A DNA stretch of 64,000 bases, from positions 17,812,030-17,876,029 of the forward strand of contig JAKZAP010000016.1 of assembly GCA_023053575.1 (NCBI GenBank), in the 5' to 3' direction. Source of the stretch: Branchinecta lynchi. Its lineage: Eukaryota > Arthropoda > Branchiopoda > Anostraca > Branchinectidae. This document shows positions 53,878-63,669 of this stretch, piece after piece. The notes under the pieces were generated by a model that was not told the DNA's origin, ran no database searches, and saw only the letters and a program-made list of their open reading frames with translations. The position numbers and the translations under genes are program-made. Positions within the stretch are counted from its first letter, which is position 1, and the number at the start of each line of letters is the position of its first letter.

Positions 53878-55799
53878 CTAGTTTTTCTCATCGTAGTTTC
53901 CTGTGGCAGTTAATTTTAAACTAAGCCAGCCGATGGTCATATTTTGTATGATGGATCGGCTGGCATAAGTAGTGTGGTATCAGCAGTTAGATGGCCAAGC
54001 ATGCAATGAAACTCCGACATTAGCCGTAGGTGTAGGCTAATTGTTTTAAAGAATTTGACGGCTTTGCCAGGTCTACGCCAGCGCCAGCGATTGTAGAGTT
54101 GTTATGCCTGAAGCTAGTCCTGTTTTTACATATGCTTCTAATAGAATAAAGGTATTTTGGGGCCGTGACGAAACTTCGACAACGGCCGTAGGGGTAGATA
54201 TGTTGAAAACGGAATTGATTCTTGGCCTCTGTTACTGAAAGAAATGAAAGATAGAAAGTTTATTGTAAAATTTACTATCGTAGTTATAAACCAAATTTGC
54301 GATTATTATCAAACAAACAGAAAAACTGCAATATATGTATCTAATGTCAGTACGCTTAAAAGATTTCACGCTTCATTAAAATAGTCCACGAACTCAGGAA
54401 CAAAACTTGTTACATATCTAGCGTGTTTTGTAGGTACGGGACAGAGCTTGGGAACCCTAGAACTTACCACTCGTTCTGGTCGACTTCTAACATTTTGATA
54501 GGGGGGAGGGAGAATTTGAGAGTGGAGAGGATGAGATACCATGGCTGAACCGAAGTCAGTGCTTAGCTCCTTTCTGCGCTCCTGCAGTGTTTTTAGGTTG
54601 AAATCGTTTTAAAAGGTATGAGTATGGAAGCTTCGGTCCACTATGAATAATAAGAAGAGTAAGCCCTCGCCAAAGCTTGCTTGAATTTTTTTTTGCCTAA
54701 AGCTGATCGTTGTTTTGCGTGTGGTGAAATATATCACCGGCAGTTTTGCTGACATTGCCGCCAAGGACCCCACGTGGAAACTCATGAGTGTAGTGGCGGA
54801 GGACAGCATACCTCAGCTGTCTCGAATCTCAGAAACCACGATGCCCTAAACCCTTCGGCGACCCCTACCCCTGATCTTTAGCCAAAGTTTTAAGAATCCT
54901 CTGAGAGTAATATTACGAGCCTTCTTTGTATGAAGGGAAAGTCCTTTCCGAACCGAGGTAGCGTTGATATACCCTAACTTAGGCTGATTGCCAACCAGTG
55001 ACCAGTGTTTCTGTTATTGTTGTTATTTATGTCCCGCGAAAATAACTTACTTATAAAATCAACTTACTTATAAAGGGGTTGTTTGAAGAAATTAAACTAA
55101 ACGTGGACATTCAGTGGGTTATAAAATAGCAGTTTCAGCGATAGGGTTTGTCGTTCTCGAGTTTGCGAATTAGCTTCACTTACACAAACTGGTTTTGCCG
55201 ATTTTGTTTTAAACACACATCGGAATCTCGAACATGATTAGCTGAACATGATCTCTGCAAAGACGGTAGCTGTCAAAACCCGGAATCGGTATCGGATAAT
55301 ACCTGGTCAACAACATAGTTTGTGAGTTTATGGTATGCAAAAAATCCTCAGAGTACCCGAGACGTACAACCCTTTACGCTCTCTCATCAAGTGCTTACTA
55401 CCCGTACCATCTTACGATGGTCTCATACCACACAAACGGGAAAACAGTTGCAACCGGAAAATATGACAGTATAGAAGACGAATTACTATTATTATTATTA
55501 TTATTACTGTGTTTTCGTTTCGTTCGAAATACACAAAACGAGTAGCCTGTATTCAATTGTTACTCTAGGTTTATTTCCCATCATGGTGGACAAACATACT
55601 AAAGGCCAAATAGTTAAATAAAAAAAAAAAAAAACTAAGAAAGACAATTACTGGCGTTAGCAGGAAAGGAAAGTATTGTCGACACAAAGTCGTTCGTGTC
55701 AAATTTCATCCGTCATCACAACCTGAAAATAGAAGGAAAAAATGAAGCATTTTGACACGATATGAATTAATTCTATATATTAAGTGTTATTTTCTGTAT
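53878..55799. other. Intron sequence, no exon recognised
   Basis: No motif-bearing frame. A (TTA)n microsatellite lies at about 55485-55507, and an A-run at about 55620-55634. Everything else is anonymous. Confidence 0.35.
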
Positions 55800-55960
55800 T
55801 TCATGACGGGTATAAATTGTTGACCTCTCAGTTTTTTTTGTTCTCTTGTGTAAAGATATTTGGGCAAATAAAAATGATTCTGATTCTGAAATCGGTGTAA
55901 TAAGCTGCAAAAGAGCCCTACATGTTAGCTCATCCAGCAACCAGGACGTGACGGATAAAA
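55800..55960 (+). mobile_element. LINE/SINE 3' tail with GATTCT repeats
   Basis: 'gtgtaaagatatttgggca', 'aataaaaatgattctgattc' then 'tgaaatcggtgtaataagct' and 'gcaaaagagcc'. The last two blocks recur at 57113-57160, so part of the flanking sequence was duplicated or is itself a repeat. Confidence 0.45.
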
Positions 55961-56929
55961 ATTGAAATCGATCCTATTTTCTCTCTTATGCAGCTTCAAT
56001 AAAATTCCCGATGCTTAGGTCCGTCTAGCTAGGCAAGAAACGATGATGCGGAAAGTTCTTGTGCAGCTTATTACACCAGTTTGAACAATGCTTAAAGGAC
56101 ATGTCGTACTTATGTTCGTAATTCCTTCTACTTCAGTCGTAATTCTCGTTCCTGAGATACTTTACCTCATAAGTGGATCCTACCTCCTTTATTAGCAATA
56201 TACTGAATTATCACGATTGCCAGGAGTTCTTCTCTTTACATGACGTATCAGGCGCCGGTTCATTGTTCCCGGGAAGTTGTGTCCGTCCGAAAACGGTTAT
56301 GCACATTTTGCCAAGATTCCAAAATAAGGGGCATGGAAAGAGGCTAAAAATAGTCGAAGCCGTTTGTAATTTTCAGTAAGGATAGCTTAGTTGTAAAGGG
56401 GTCAGCTATCTCAGAACCTTTGAGCAGATACACTGTTCAGGGCGAGGTGTCTTTTAAGATACACAAGAAACGTAGAAATCACACATAGAATTTACATTAA
56501 GTTAGAACATGTGTAGACAGAATTTGCTGAGAATGGGTCCGCTCCGTAGCAATGTGCCTGATACTGAGTTGGTTACTGTGCTGTCGGTACAAGTAGTGGT
56601 CATGGCTTCCATCGCTTGTAGCTTCGGCCTTGGTATACCAATGTGGCTTCAAGTTGAGACTAATGACAATTGCCCATCAGCGCGCTTAAAGTCTGACATA
56701 ATGTAAAAGCTTTTTAAAGGGACGGAGTATGCATTCTGATTAGGACAGGATTGCAAGAAGCTTGATGAACTTTAAGGAGTCAATTCGCGATTTTCCAATT
56801 GAGCTCTGTTACGACTAAAACACTGATCCGAATTAACGCTTTAAACTATTTGCTAGAGAATTTCTAACTTTGAAGTACGTGGTTTAGTGATGAGTTTTAC
56901 GCGTCAATGTTCGCCTCAAATGTATTAGC
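55961..56929. other. Intron sequence, no exon recognised
   Basis: Frames at 56173-56379 and 56509-56706 lack motifs and splice context. A 'gaggtgtcttttaag' at about 56440 resembles one end of the TTAA family, without a partner. Confidence 0.35.
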
Positions 56930-57712
56930 GCATCCATTATGTCATATAGCGATCGAAGTGTCTTGCGGACACATCCACGTACACTAGGACGATGAGTCTT
57001 GGCATATATTTTGGTGACCCGGCCCAAGTCCCTAGGAAACCTTCATTTCGCGAATTCGATCATAGGTGGGGTGGGGGGGGATTGGGCTCCTGTAACTTAC
57101 GAAAATGATTCTGATTCTGAAATCGGTGTAATAAGCTGCAAAAGAGCCATACATGTAAGCTCATCCGACATCTCTCAGTGTAACTTTAAATATTTGTAGT
57201 ACCGTATTTAGTATTTATATAACTCGTGAGCGTTTAAAAGAATTAAATTTTTGTAAAGACAACCAAATTAGCTAGCTAGCAAGTTTCTGTCTAATAAACC
57301 TTACTTACCTATACCCCTAAGTTGCGAACGGGTGATTGGTTCGAGGTGATCCATGAAGTTTTGTAATTCGTGTTGGGACAAACGGATGTAGGGATCGGGA
57401 TAAAAACTTTGATAATAGATATGTCATTCGCCCTAGTTAGGCCAATTTCGTGTCTGGGTCGGATCGGACTTCGGCTGGTGGACTTAGAAGTCATACCGGA
57501 CACTTTACGGAAATGCAGTTTTCATGCGAATGGGTGATCCGATTCGAGTGAAACTTGATGGATATCAAGAGCAGATGACCCAGCTGCTCCATTTGTGGGT
57601 TAGAACTGCATCTGACAACGGTTGAGGTGTTGGAAGGGGTGCAGGAATTTAGTAACGCCCTCACTTACTTTCGTGGGTAATATTCCAATAATTATGTAAG
57701 CTCGTAGCTTTT
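56930..57712 (+). mobile_element. Family B element, decayed copy B4, with LINE-tail insertion
   Basis: 'gtcatatagcgatcg' then 'actaggacgatgag-cttggca' match the B leader. A segment about 57103-57308 (GATTCT repeats to 'taataaaccttacttacc') is foreign. The B core resumes with 'gcgaacgggtgat' and ends 'gtaagctcgtagcttttgtt' (57692-57711). Confidence 0.55.
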
Positions 57713-58127
57713 GTTTTATCAGACACTTTGCAATTTGGAGATGGAATTCAGAATTCTTGGAAATGCAGCGATTCCGACTCGAGTGAAACCACTTTGCAAT
57801 TTGGAATTTTGGGAATGCAATCCTCGCAAAGTGTACTTTGTGGATATCAAGAGTAGATGCCCTAGAAGTTCCATTTGTAGGTCTGAACTGCATAACGCGA
57901 TTGTGGAGGGAGCTGGAGTGGGGCGCACGGAGATGTGTGTGGCATACTCATTTACCTTTCTTGTATCTTTCCGTAGTTAATGCCACGTGAGCTCATATCA
58001 TTCGTTTTGTCGGGCAAGACCAATTTGCAATTTAGAGTTGGAATTCTAGAAATCCAGTTTTCAGTACTAATAGGTAATCCTGAGTCGAGTGAAATTAAAT
58101 GGATATAGACTCGCTAGATGTTTCATT
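57713..58127 (+). repeat. Two further decayed family B 3' ends in tandem
   Basis: 'actttgcaatttggag', 'gattccgactcgagtgaaa' and an end 'gccacgtgagctcatatcat' / 'tcgttttgtc' near 57980-58007, then a second unit starting 'caatttgcaatttagag' that is interrupted at 58128. Confidence 0.45.
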
Positions 58128-59077
58128 GGCTTACCGACGAAACGTCCCCATGACAAAACATCCCCTGGCGAAACGTCCCCGTGACAAAACATCCCCATCA
58201 CAAAACGTCCCCGTGGCGAAACGTCCCCAAGCATAGATTTTTAAGTTCGCTTCGATCTCCAGGTACATGATCGAGGTAAAACAACTTCGGAGTGTGCATT
58301 ACAGATATGGGAACATTCCTTATTAGCAGGAAAGATCGGACATAGAACCGGTTGCTTCATAAATGTATTGTTTTCAGTTAAAATATGTAGTGTAATATGC
58401 CTTGCAATTGACTCGTAACTGATCAGTTCTAGGTTGTTTAAAGCAACATGTACAATCTGAGGAGCACCAATAGGTTCCTCAGAGAAACGGGATGCCCACT
58501 GTGGCTCAAAGAGAGTCAAACAAGGAAAATATAAAAATAAGCGTAGTGCCGTTATGCTGGATAAAAATTACATGGGAAGCGAAGAAACAAAACCGGATGG
58601 AACGATTAGTTACCTATTAGTTAGGTAGAGAGACAAGTAAATCTAGGTTAGACGGTTTTAACCTTTTACAAAATCTTTTAGTAATAAATATCACCAAATT
58701 AAATATTAAACAAAAGCGAGATCAATGAGTTATATCGCAGCGTAAACTAACATACAAAACAAACTAATTAAACAAAAGATAAAGCGAAAACCGACAAACT
58801 AGTAAATATTTGCGCTTTCTTTAAGAATGGCTTTAGCCGAGAACAATACTTTAGTTTGTTTCTTGAGTATCGGTTAAATGCTGAAGTAGTCACCCATCGT
58901 CGTTTTCAAAAGTTTAAATTCCAAAACCGTTTGTTGCCTGAACTGATGACGCAACCAGTAGTCTCATAGGCCTAGCTATCCCTCAGCTAGGCCTATAATT
59001 CTATAACCGGGGACCTTTTGATCGGGGACGTTTCGCCACGGGGAGGTTTTGTTATGGGGACGTTTTGTCGACAACCC
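58128..59077. mobile_element. 950-bp TIR element with GAAACGTCCCC arrays and 8-bp TSD
   Basis: The left end GGCTTACCGACGAAACGTCC and right end, whose reverse complement is GGGTTGTCGACAAAACGTCC, match over most of their length. GTTTCATT occurs exactly at 58120-58127 and 59078-59085. Both arms consist of degenerate units of about 15 bp, 'gaaacgtccccrtgac' / 'aaaacatcccc'. The interior is AT-rich without a transposase. An 8-bp TSD allows hAT, P or Merlin; GG ends fit Merlin but this is not settled. Confidence 0.75.
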
Positions 59078-59085
59078 GTTTCATT

Positions 59086-59205
59086 TAAAGATCCGAACCA
59101 CATCTCACGAAGATGGGGGAGTTGGAGAGGGAATCTGTTCGTACCGTTTTGCACAACCTTCCCGTAGTTGATTTCATTTGAGGTAGTAGTTTAGTTTTGT
59201 CAGGC
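59086..59205 (+). repeat. Rest of the decayed family B unit
   Basis: 'aagatccgaaccacatctca', 'gatgggggagttggagagg', ending 'tagtttagttttgtcaggc' (about 59190-59206). It is the continuation of the unit broken at 58128. Confidence 0.5.
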
Positions 59206-59264
59206 AACACCGATTTAAAAGTGATTTTTTTTTTTTTTTTTTTAATCAAAATTCGTGTTTTCAG

Positions 59265-59389
59265 CCTGGACGACAAGAGCAACTTGACCCGCCAGAGTGG
59301 TCGATCGCGTGGACCAATTATGGACCTGGCTGTAGGGTCATTAGATGGTGAAGACGCCCCTCCGAGGCCCCCTCCTCCTCGGCCAGACG
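59265..59389 (+). CDS. tjp1: ZO-1/polychaetoid-like protein, proline-rich linker exon before PDZ3
   Basis: The split codon AG|C gives R-S-LDDKSNLTRQSGRSRGPIMD, followed by LAVGSLDGEDAPPRPPPPRP. The polyproline PPRPPPPRP just upstream of PDZ3 is a known feature of this family as I recall it. The acceptor is 'ttcgtgttttcag' (ends 59264) and the donor CAGACG|GTGAGT (59390). 125 nt, phase 2 to phase 1. No PDZ3 exon is found in the remaining 4.6 kb, so the gene continues to the right. The minus-strand 214-codon frame over this exon is a shadow. Confidence 0.9.
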
Positions 59390-59571
59390 GTGAGTCAACC
59401 TTCCTATCCCGAATATGTGTCTTGTTTTCTTTCACAGGCGAGAACTCACTACCGGAAACGTGGAATAGCATTGTCAACTGAAGAAATGTATGACAGAATC
59501 CCTCAAATCCAACAACAAATTGTCTCGGGTCAACGGCCAATCTAGCAGCAGTGTCGCTTTCACCCAGGAGG

Positions 59572-59742
59572 AGTTTTAGGGGGTTCGACCCCTCCCACCC
59601 CCCCACCCCCCGGAACATACACAAGTAATCGGTTTTGTAGGCTTTAATCTCCGATGTATGTTCTTGTCTTACTCTTTGGTATGGATTAGGTCCAAACTGC
59701 AGGTAGACCTCCGCCCCCCCCCCCCCCAAAAAAAAAAATTCC
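59572..59742 (+). mobile_element. Poly-C hAT-like MITE, joined to family A7
   Basis: 'caggaggagttttaggggg', C-runs, 'ggaacatacacaagtaatcg', 'gtatggattaggtcc', C-run and 'aaaaattcctggata'. Its right 'cctggatac' runs directly into the family A 'ctatgacatcgcaaaag' at 59743, so the junction replaced the A7 5' terminus. Confidence 0.6.
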
Positions 59743-60269
59743 TGGATACCTATGACATCGCAAAAGTTATCCGTCCGCCTGTAAGCACGATAACTCTCGA
59801 AGGGAATGAGATATTTTGATGAAACTCGGTGTGAGGATTGTTTGTGTCAAGGGTAAGGTCGAGTTCGTAGATGGGCTCTCTAGCCCTATATTAGGGGTGG
59901 GGGAGGGGGAAAGACATGCTGAGCACGATGGTGAAAATCATTTTCTCGCCGGACAATTAGTTCGTCCGGAATCCGGCAAAAACCGGAAAGTTTGTTAAAA
60001 GTAAAAGTTTCACTTAAAGTTCATTAAATGTTTGATTTATGGGTAAGAAGACATGCTGAACACAATGGGGAAAACCGTTTTTTCGCCGGACAACTAGCTC
60101 GCCTGGAATCCGGCCAAAACCGGAAAATATGTCAAAAGCAAAAGTTTTATCTGAAGTTGATTAGATGTTAGATTTAGGGGTAAGAAGAGCCTATATATGA
60201 CAATCATTATTTACCCGGACATATAATTAGTCCGGAATCCGGTTGTACCCACATTTTTTTAAGTCAAAG

Positions 60270-61745
60270 GTTTATTTATTTATTTATTTGATCTAATAAA
60301 ACGGCCAACTTGGGCCATACTAAACAACTAACAATAAATATTAACAACTAAAAACAATAATCTACCCAACATCAAATGCTGAATACAGCTCACGGTTCCA
60401 TGCCATCCACAGAGGTAAGGATAGCCGCATGTTTGGGCCCGAGAGAACCACAAGGAGTGGATTACTGGACCGAAGGATCCGGGTCTGGAGAGAGAAGATA
60501 GACCGACGCCTGAGTTCCCCAAAAGAAGGAAGACCCTCACCGACAAACATCCCGGAAGCACTACAGTTCCAAGGTAGACCATGTAGCCACCGGAATGAAT
60601 TGTTATAAAGAACCCTAAAAGTATTCTCGCATTTCACAGATGTAGAGTGGGTTAGTGACAAACAATACAGTGGAGTACAGTAAGCCCTGAAAAGGAAAGT
60701 TTTAACTGAAGAATCACAACTAGAGAACTTTCTAATAAGGATATTAGCACGGACACACAGTGATCGGGACACCACTGAAACATGGAGGTCCTCTCTAAGT
60801 GAACTGCAGAAAGTATATCCCAAATACTTAAACGACTGTACAAACACAAGCGGTACTTCAGATAGGATAGCAGTGGGTATGTGCTTGAGAGACATGCCAG
60901 GTGGGATGAACGCCATACAAAAAGTCTTTTTTGTATTGTAGATTACATCATTAGCCACGGCAAACCGGTCACAGACAGCCAGAAGCTTGTTCAGGGCTGC
61001 TACAGTTGGGGCAAGAATGGCAAGGTCATCTGCGTAGCTAAGGTTATTAAAGCAAAAACCCTGCACAAAGCAACCAACACCAATATTAGCCAACGAAATA
61101 TTTTGTTCATCCACATACAGGTTATATAATAAAGGAGAAAGGACACCACCCTGTCGAACACCATTAAGAACAGAGAATGGCAGGCTTAGTATACCTCCCC
61201 ACTTTACACGAAATCTCTGTGTTTGGAACCAAGCAGCCAATGTACCCACAATACGAGGGTCCACACCCCGCGAGACCATCTTAAAAAGAAGCTTCTCGTG
61301 GTTGACCCTATCAAACGCCGCCTTTGCATCAATAAAACAAACGAATACAGGGCTTGAAAACAACCAGAAATACTGTATAACTGTCTTCAAAATAAAAACA
61401 CAAAACTCAGTAGAAGACTTTTCCTTGAATCCAAACTGATATTGGGATGAATTTATACTAGGTTGAAGCAAGTTATACAGACATTTCTCAAATAATTTTG
61501 ACACTACTGCTGCCAGGGCAATCGGACGATAGTTAGCCAAAGCCGTCATATCCCCAGTCGGGCACTTAGGTACAGGCACAAGGCAAACTTCAGCCAGAGC
61601 CCCAGGAACAAACTGGTGATTTAAACACCCATTAAAAAGCAAAGAAAGAACACACACAAGAGACGGTCCAGCATGCTTTAAATGGTTAGCGGAAACACCA
61701 TCAAGTCCACCAATCTTACTACCGGAGAGCCCAGAAATCGCTTTA
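60270..61745 (-). mobile_element. Non-LTR retrotransposon, 5' truncated, (AAAT)n tail
   Basis: Minus-strand insertion in A7. The 5' end is cut inside the RT near 61745. The 3' UTR (60361 down to about 60290) ends in a short AAAT/AAATA repeat tail (60270-60289). 5' truncation plus a simple-repeat tail are the marks of target-primed reverse transcription. Confidence 0.85.
60362..61657 (-). CDS. Reverse transcriptase of a LINE (open frame)
   Basis: 431 codons without an internal stop; the frame is in fact open from 61744 (ISGLSGSKIGGLDGVSANHL upstream of the first Met), so the true start is lost. RT blocks: YRPIALAAVVSKLFEKCL (residues 43-60), FGFKEKSS (75-82), motif A CFIDAKAAFDRVNH (Asp 110), motif B NGVRQGGVLSPLLYNLY (165-181), motif C YADD (208-211), then FKYLGYTF. 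The C-terminal part has SFRWLHGLP and FGELRRRSIF. The clade appears close to the LINE at 11416-13920 and distinct from the CR1-like one. It has the canonical YADD where that one has YGDD. An intact frame suggests a young insertion. Confidence 0.9.
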   Translation of the reverse strand: MCVLSLLFNGCLNHQFVPGALAEVCLVPVPKCPTGDMTALANYRPIALAAVVSKLFEKCLYNLLQPSINSSQYQFGFKEKSSTEFCVFILKTVIQYFWLFSSPVFVCFIDAKAAFDRVNHEKLLFKMVSRGVDPRIVGTLAAWFQTQRFRVKWGGILSLPFSVLNGVRQGGVLSPLLYNLYVDEQNISLANIGVGCFVQGFCFNNLSYADDLAILAPTVAALNKLLAVCDRFAVANDVIYNTKKTFCMAFIPPGMSLKHIPTAILSEVPLVFVQSFKYLGYTFCSSLREDLHVSVVSRSLCVRANILIRKFSSCDSSVKTFLFRAYCTPLYCLSLTHSTSVKCENTFRVLYNNSFRWLHGLPWNCSASGMFVGEGLPSFGELRRRSIFSLQTRILRSSNPLLVVLSGPNMRLSLPLWMAWNRELYSAFDVG

Positions 61746-62269
61746 ATGTTGATTAGATGTTCTTATAGGGATAAGGAAATACGCTGGATTCGTTTCTGGA
61801 TTTTCTTTTTTTGCTGGACTAATAGTTCGCTCGGAATTCGGGTGAAACTGTAAATTTGGCAGAAGTAAAGCAGGAAGTTTCGGTCATCATCGTCAAAATA
61901 GATATGGCCTATAGAGGTATAGATTGATAGATAGATGGAATATCTCAACTCGGTTTTCTTTGATGATTAGCCTGGCGAAGACTGGATCTGGCGAAGACTA
62001 GACCCAATTGTCTGGATCAAATCTTAGATTTTTGGATCCCATCGACACCTTTGGTCTTGTTGTATTTGTTTTTCCCACAGTGTCTCAACAGGATTATGTC
62101 ATTGGGCAAGACATGAATATAATAAGTGCGGTGACGCTAATCTAGCAGTAGGTCTAAAAACAGCAGCCGTGTGAATGAAATCACAGAAACCTTTTTAACT
62201 CCAAAGAACTCTCACAAAGGAATTCACGAAGTCAAATATTTAACGCTAAGCTAGAATCTTTATTTTGTT

Positions 62270-62430
62270 TTCCACAAGTTCGTTTTTCCAGCTTGACCGG
62301 TTTTGAGCCTGAAGAGGACCCTTGCCAAGAAGGGCCGAAAAATAGCTCTAATAAAATGCAGCTGACATATCCGTTTTTGCACTATCAAATATGATTCGCA
62401 GTCAGCTTGGGCTGAAGGAATATTTAGGCC
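62270..62430. repeat. Repeat block 'gaggacccttgccaag...cgcagtcagcttgggctga'
   Basis: 'cctgaagaggacccttgcca', 'agaagggccgaaaaatagct', 'ctaataaaatgcagctgaca', then 'gattcgcagtcagcttggg'. The first half recurs at 21772-21845 and 63515-63590. The second half recurs at about 25065 inside the hAT-like element and, inverted, at 63218-63245. Confidence 0.65.
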
Positions 62431-62442
62431 TATAGGGCGGAA

Positions 62443-63669
62443 TTAGCGTTGGGCGGTATTCGGATATGTCGGACCAAACATTGAAACGTACATATCTGTA
62501 TCGAAAATGGTATTTTTACATTTTGTAAAATTGTTTTCAGATATAATAGTGCGACTTTGATATTATTTTAGATATAATAGTGCGACGTCGATATTATTGC
62601 ATTACATGCCAGAATTAGTGTTCGGGACATTCGATATCGACATATTGGACCAATAATATCGAAACGTAAAATATCTTTGACAGTGCAAAACGATTTGGGA
62701 ATTCGTGTGTGATAGTTGCTTGGAATTAAAGTTGGTGTTGTGATTTCATTTCGTGGCCGCTGTTTTTGCTGCTCGATTGGGTCGTTGGTACGGTAGAGAT
62801 TTTTCCGCGTTTGTGTTGACTTTGGGTTTATTGTAGATGAGTGCCCCCCCCCCCGAAACTTCCAGAAATAATCTTTTTTTGTATAGGCTTTTCCCTATGA
62901 TCCGTGTCTTTGTTGTCCGACACACGGGCAAAAAAAAACAGAGGCACCCCCCCCCCCCCCCCCCTCCCGTCCTGGATACGGGCCTGCTGAACGGTTTTTC
63001 TTAAGTTCAATGAATATCTGTATCGAAAACGGTATTTTGACATGTTCTAAGTATAAGTTTGGGCAATTTGTTTTGCTCAGTTAATTTTTTCGATTTTTTT
63101 AACTAAAGATGATGCAAAACACCATTTGAAAAAAGTCTTAGTTCTTGAGACTTAGCGATATGGGACGTAGATGAAAACGGAAAATTGTGTCGAACTGTCT
63201 ATATCGATAGTTATCTTCAGCCCAAGCTGACTGCGAATCATATTTGACGGTGCAAAACTGATAAGTCAGCTACATTTTATCAGAACTATGTTTCGGTCCT
63301 TCTTCCATTTTGGGCCCTTCTGTGCTGGACAGTAGACCAATTTGCTGAAGAATCTCTTCCTCCTCTTCCCGAATCTCTTCCCAATCGAACAACAACAACA
63401 ACAGCCGTGTCCAGAATGAAATCACAGCACCAGCTTCAACTCCAGCCAATTTTCAGAGAAGAAGTTCGCAAGCTCAGATATTTAAGGAAGAATCCAAGTC
63501 CATTTTCCACCTTGAGGGGCTCAAGAGCACCGTTGCCAAGAAGTGCCGAAATATAGCTCTAATAAAATGAAGCTGACTTGTTGTTTTGCACCGTCAAATA
63601 TATCTATATCAAATATCGGAAGAGAAAATCTCGATATGCCGAAAAGTCCAGATATCGCCCAACACTAGC
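62443..63669. mobile_element. Composite hAT-like/fold-back element near the right edge
   Basis: The left 'agcgttgggcggtattcgga' and right 'agatatcgcccaacacta' are inverted ends of a (T)AGTGTTGGGCGATAT type common in hAT families. The TSD is unclear. 'tatcgaaaa-ggtatttt' blocks occur near 62500 and 63030. A fold-back pair sits inside (63218-63290 against 63540-63600) and a poly-C MITE occupies about 62840-62988. No transposase. Confidence 0.5.
62840..62988 (+). mobile_element. Poly-C hAT-like MITE, left end truncated
   Basis: C-run, 'cgaaacttccagaaataat', 'gtataggcttttccctatga', 'gtccgacacacgggc', C-run, 'cctggatacgggcctg'. The usual 'caaggccgtatccagg' start is missing. Confidence 0.6.

Larger units (their letters stand above)
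59743..62067 (+). mobile_element. Family A HINE-like element, copy A7, split by a LINE
   Basis: The leader (cacgataactctcgaa, gtagatgggctc) and core units run to 60269. The LINE interrupts at about 60270-61745. The core resumes at 'gttgattagatgttc' and ends 'agacccaattgtctgg', TTTTTGGATCCCATCG, 'acacctttggtcttgttg' at about 62030-62067. Comparison with A6 (45030-45080) shows that only the LINE is extra. Confidence 0.7.

Noticed and set aside
59085..59729. 214-codon minus-strand frame
   Set aside because: It runs antisense across the proline-rich ZO-1 exon, a T-run and a poly-C MITE. Its Gly/Pro runs come from the C runs.
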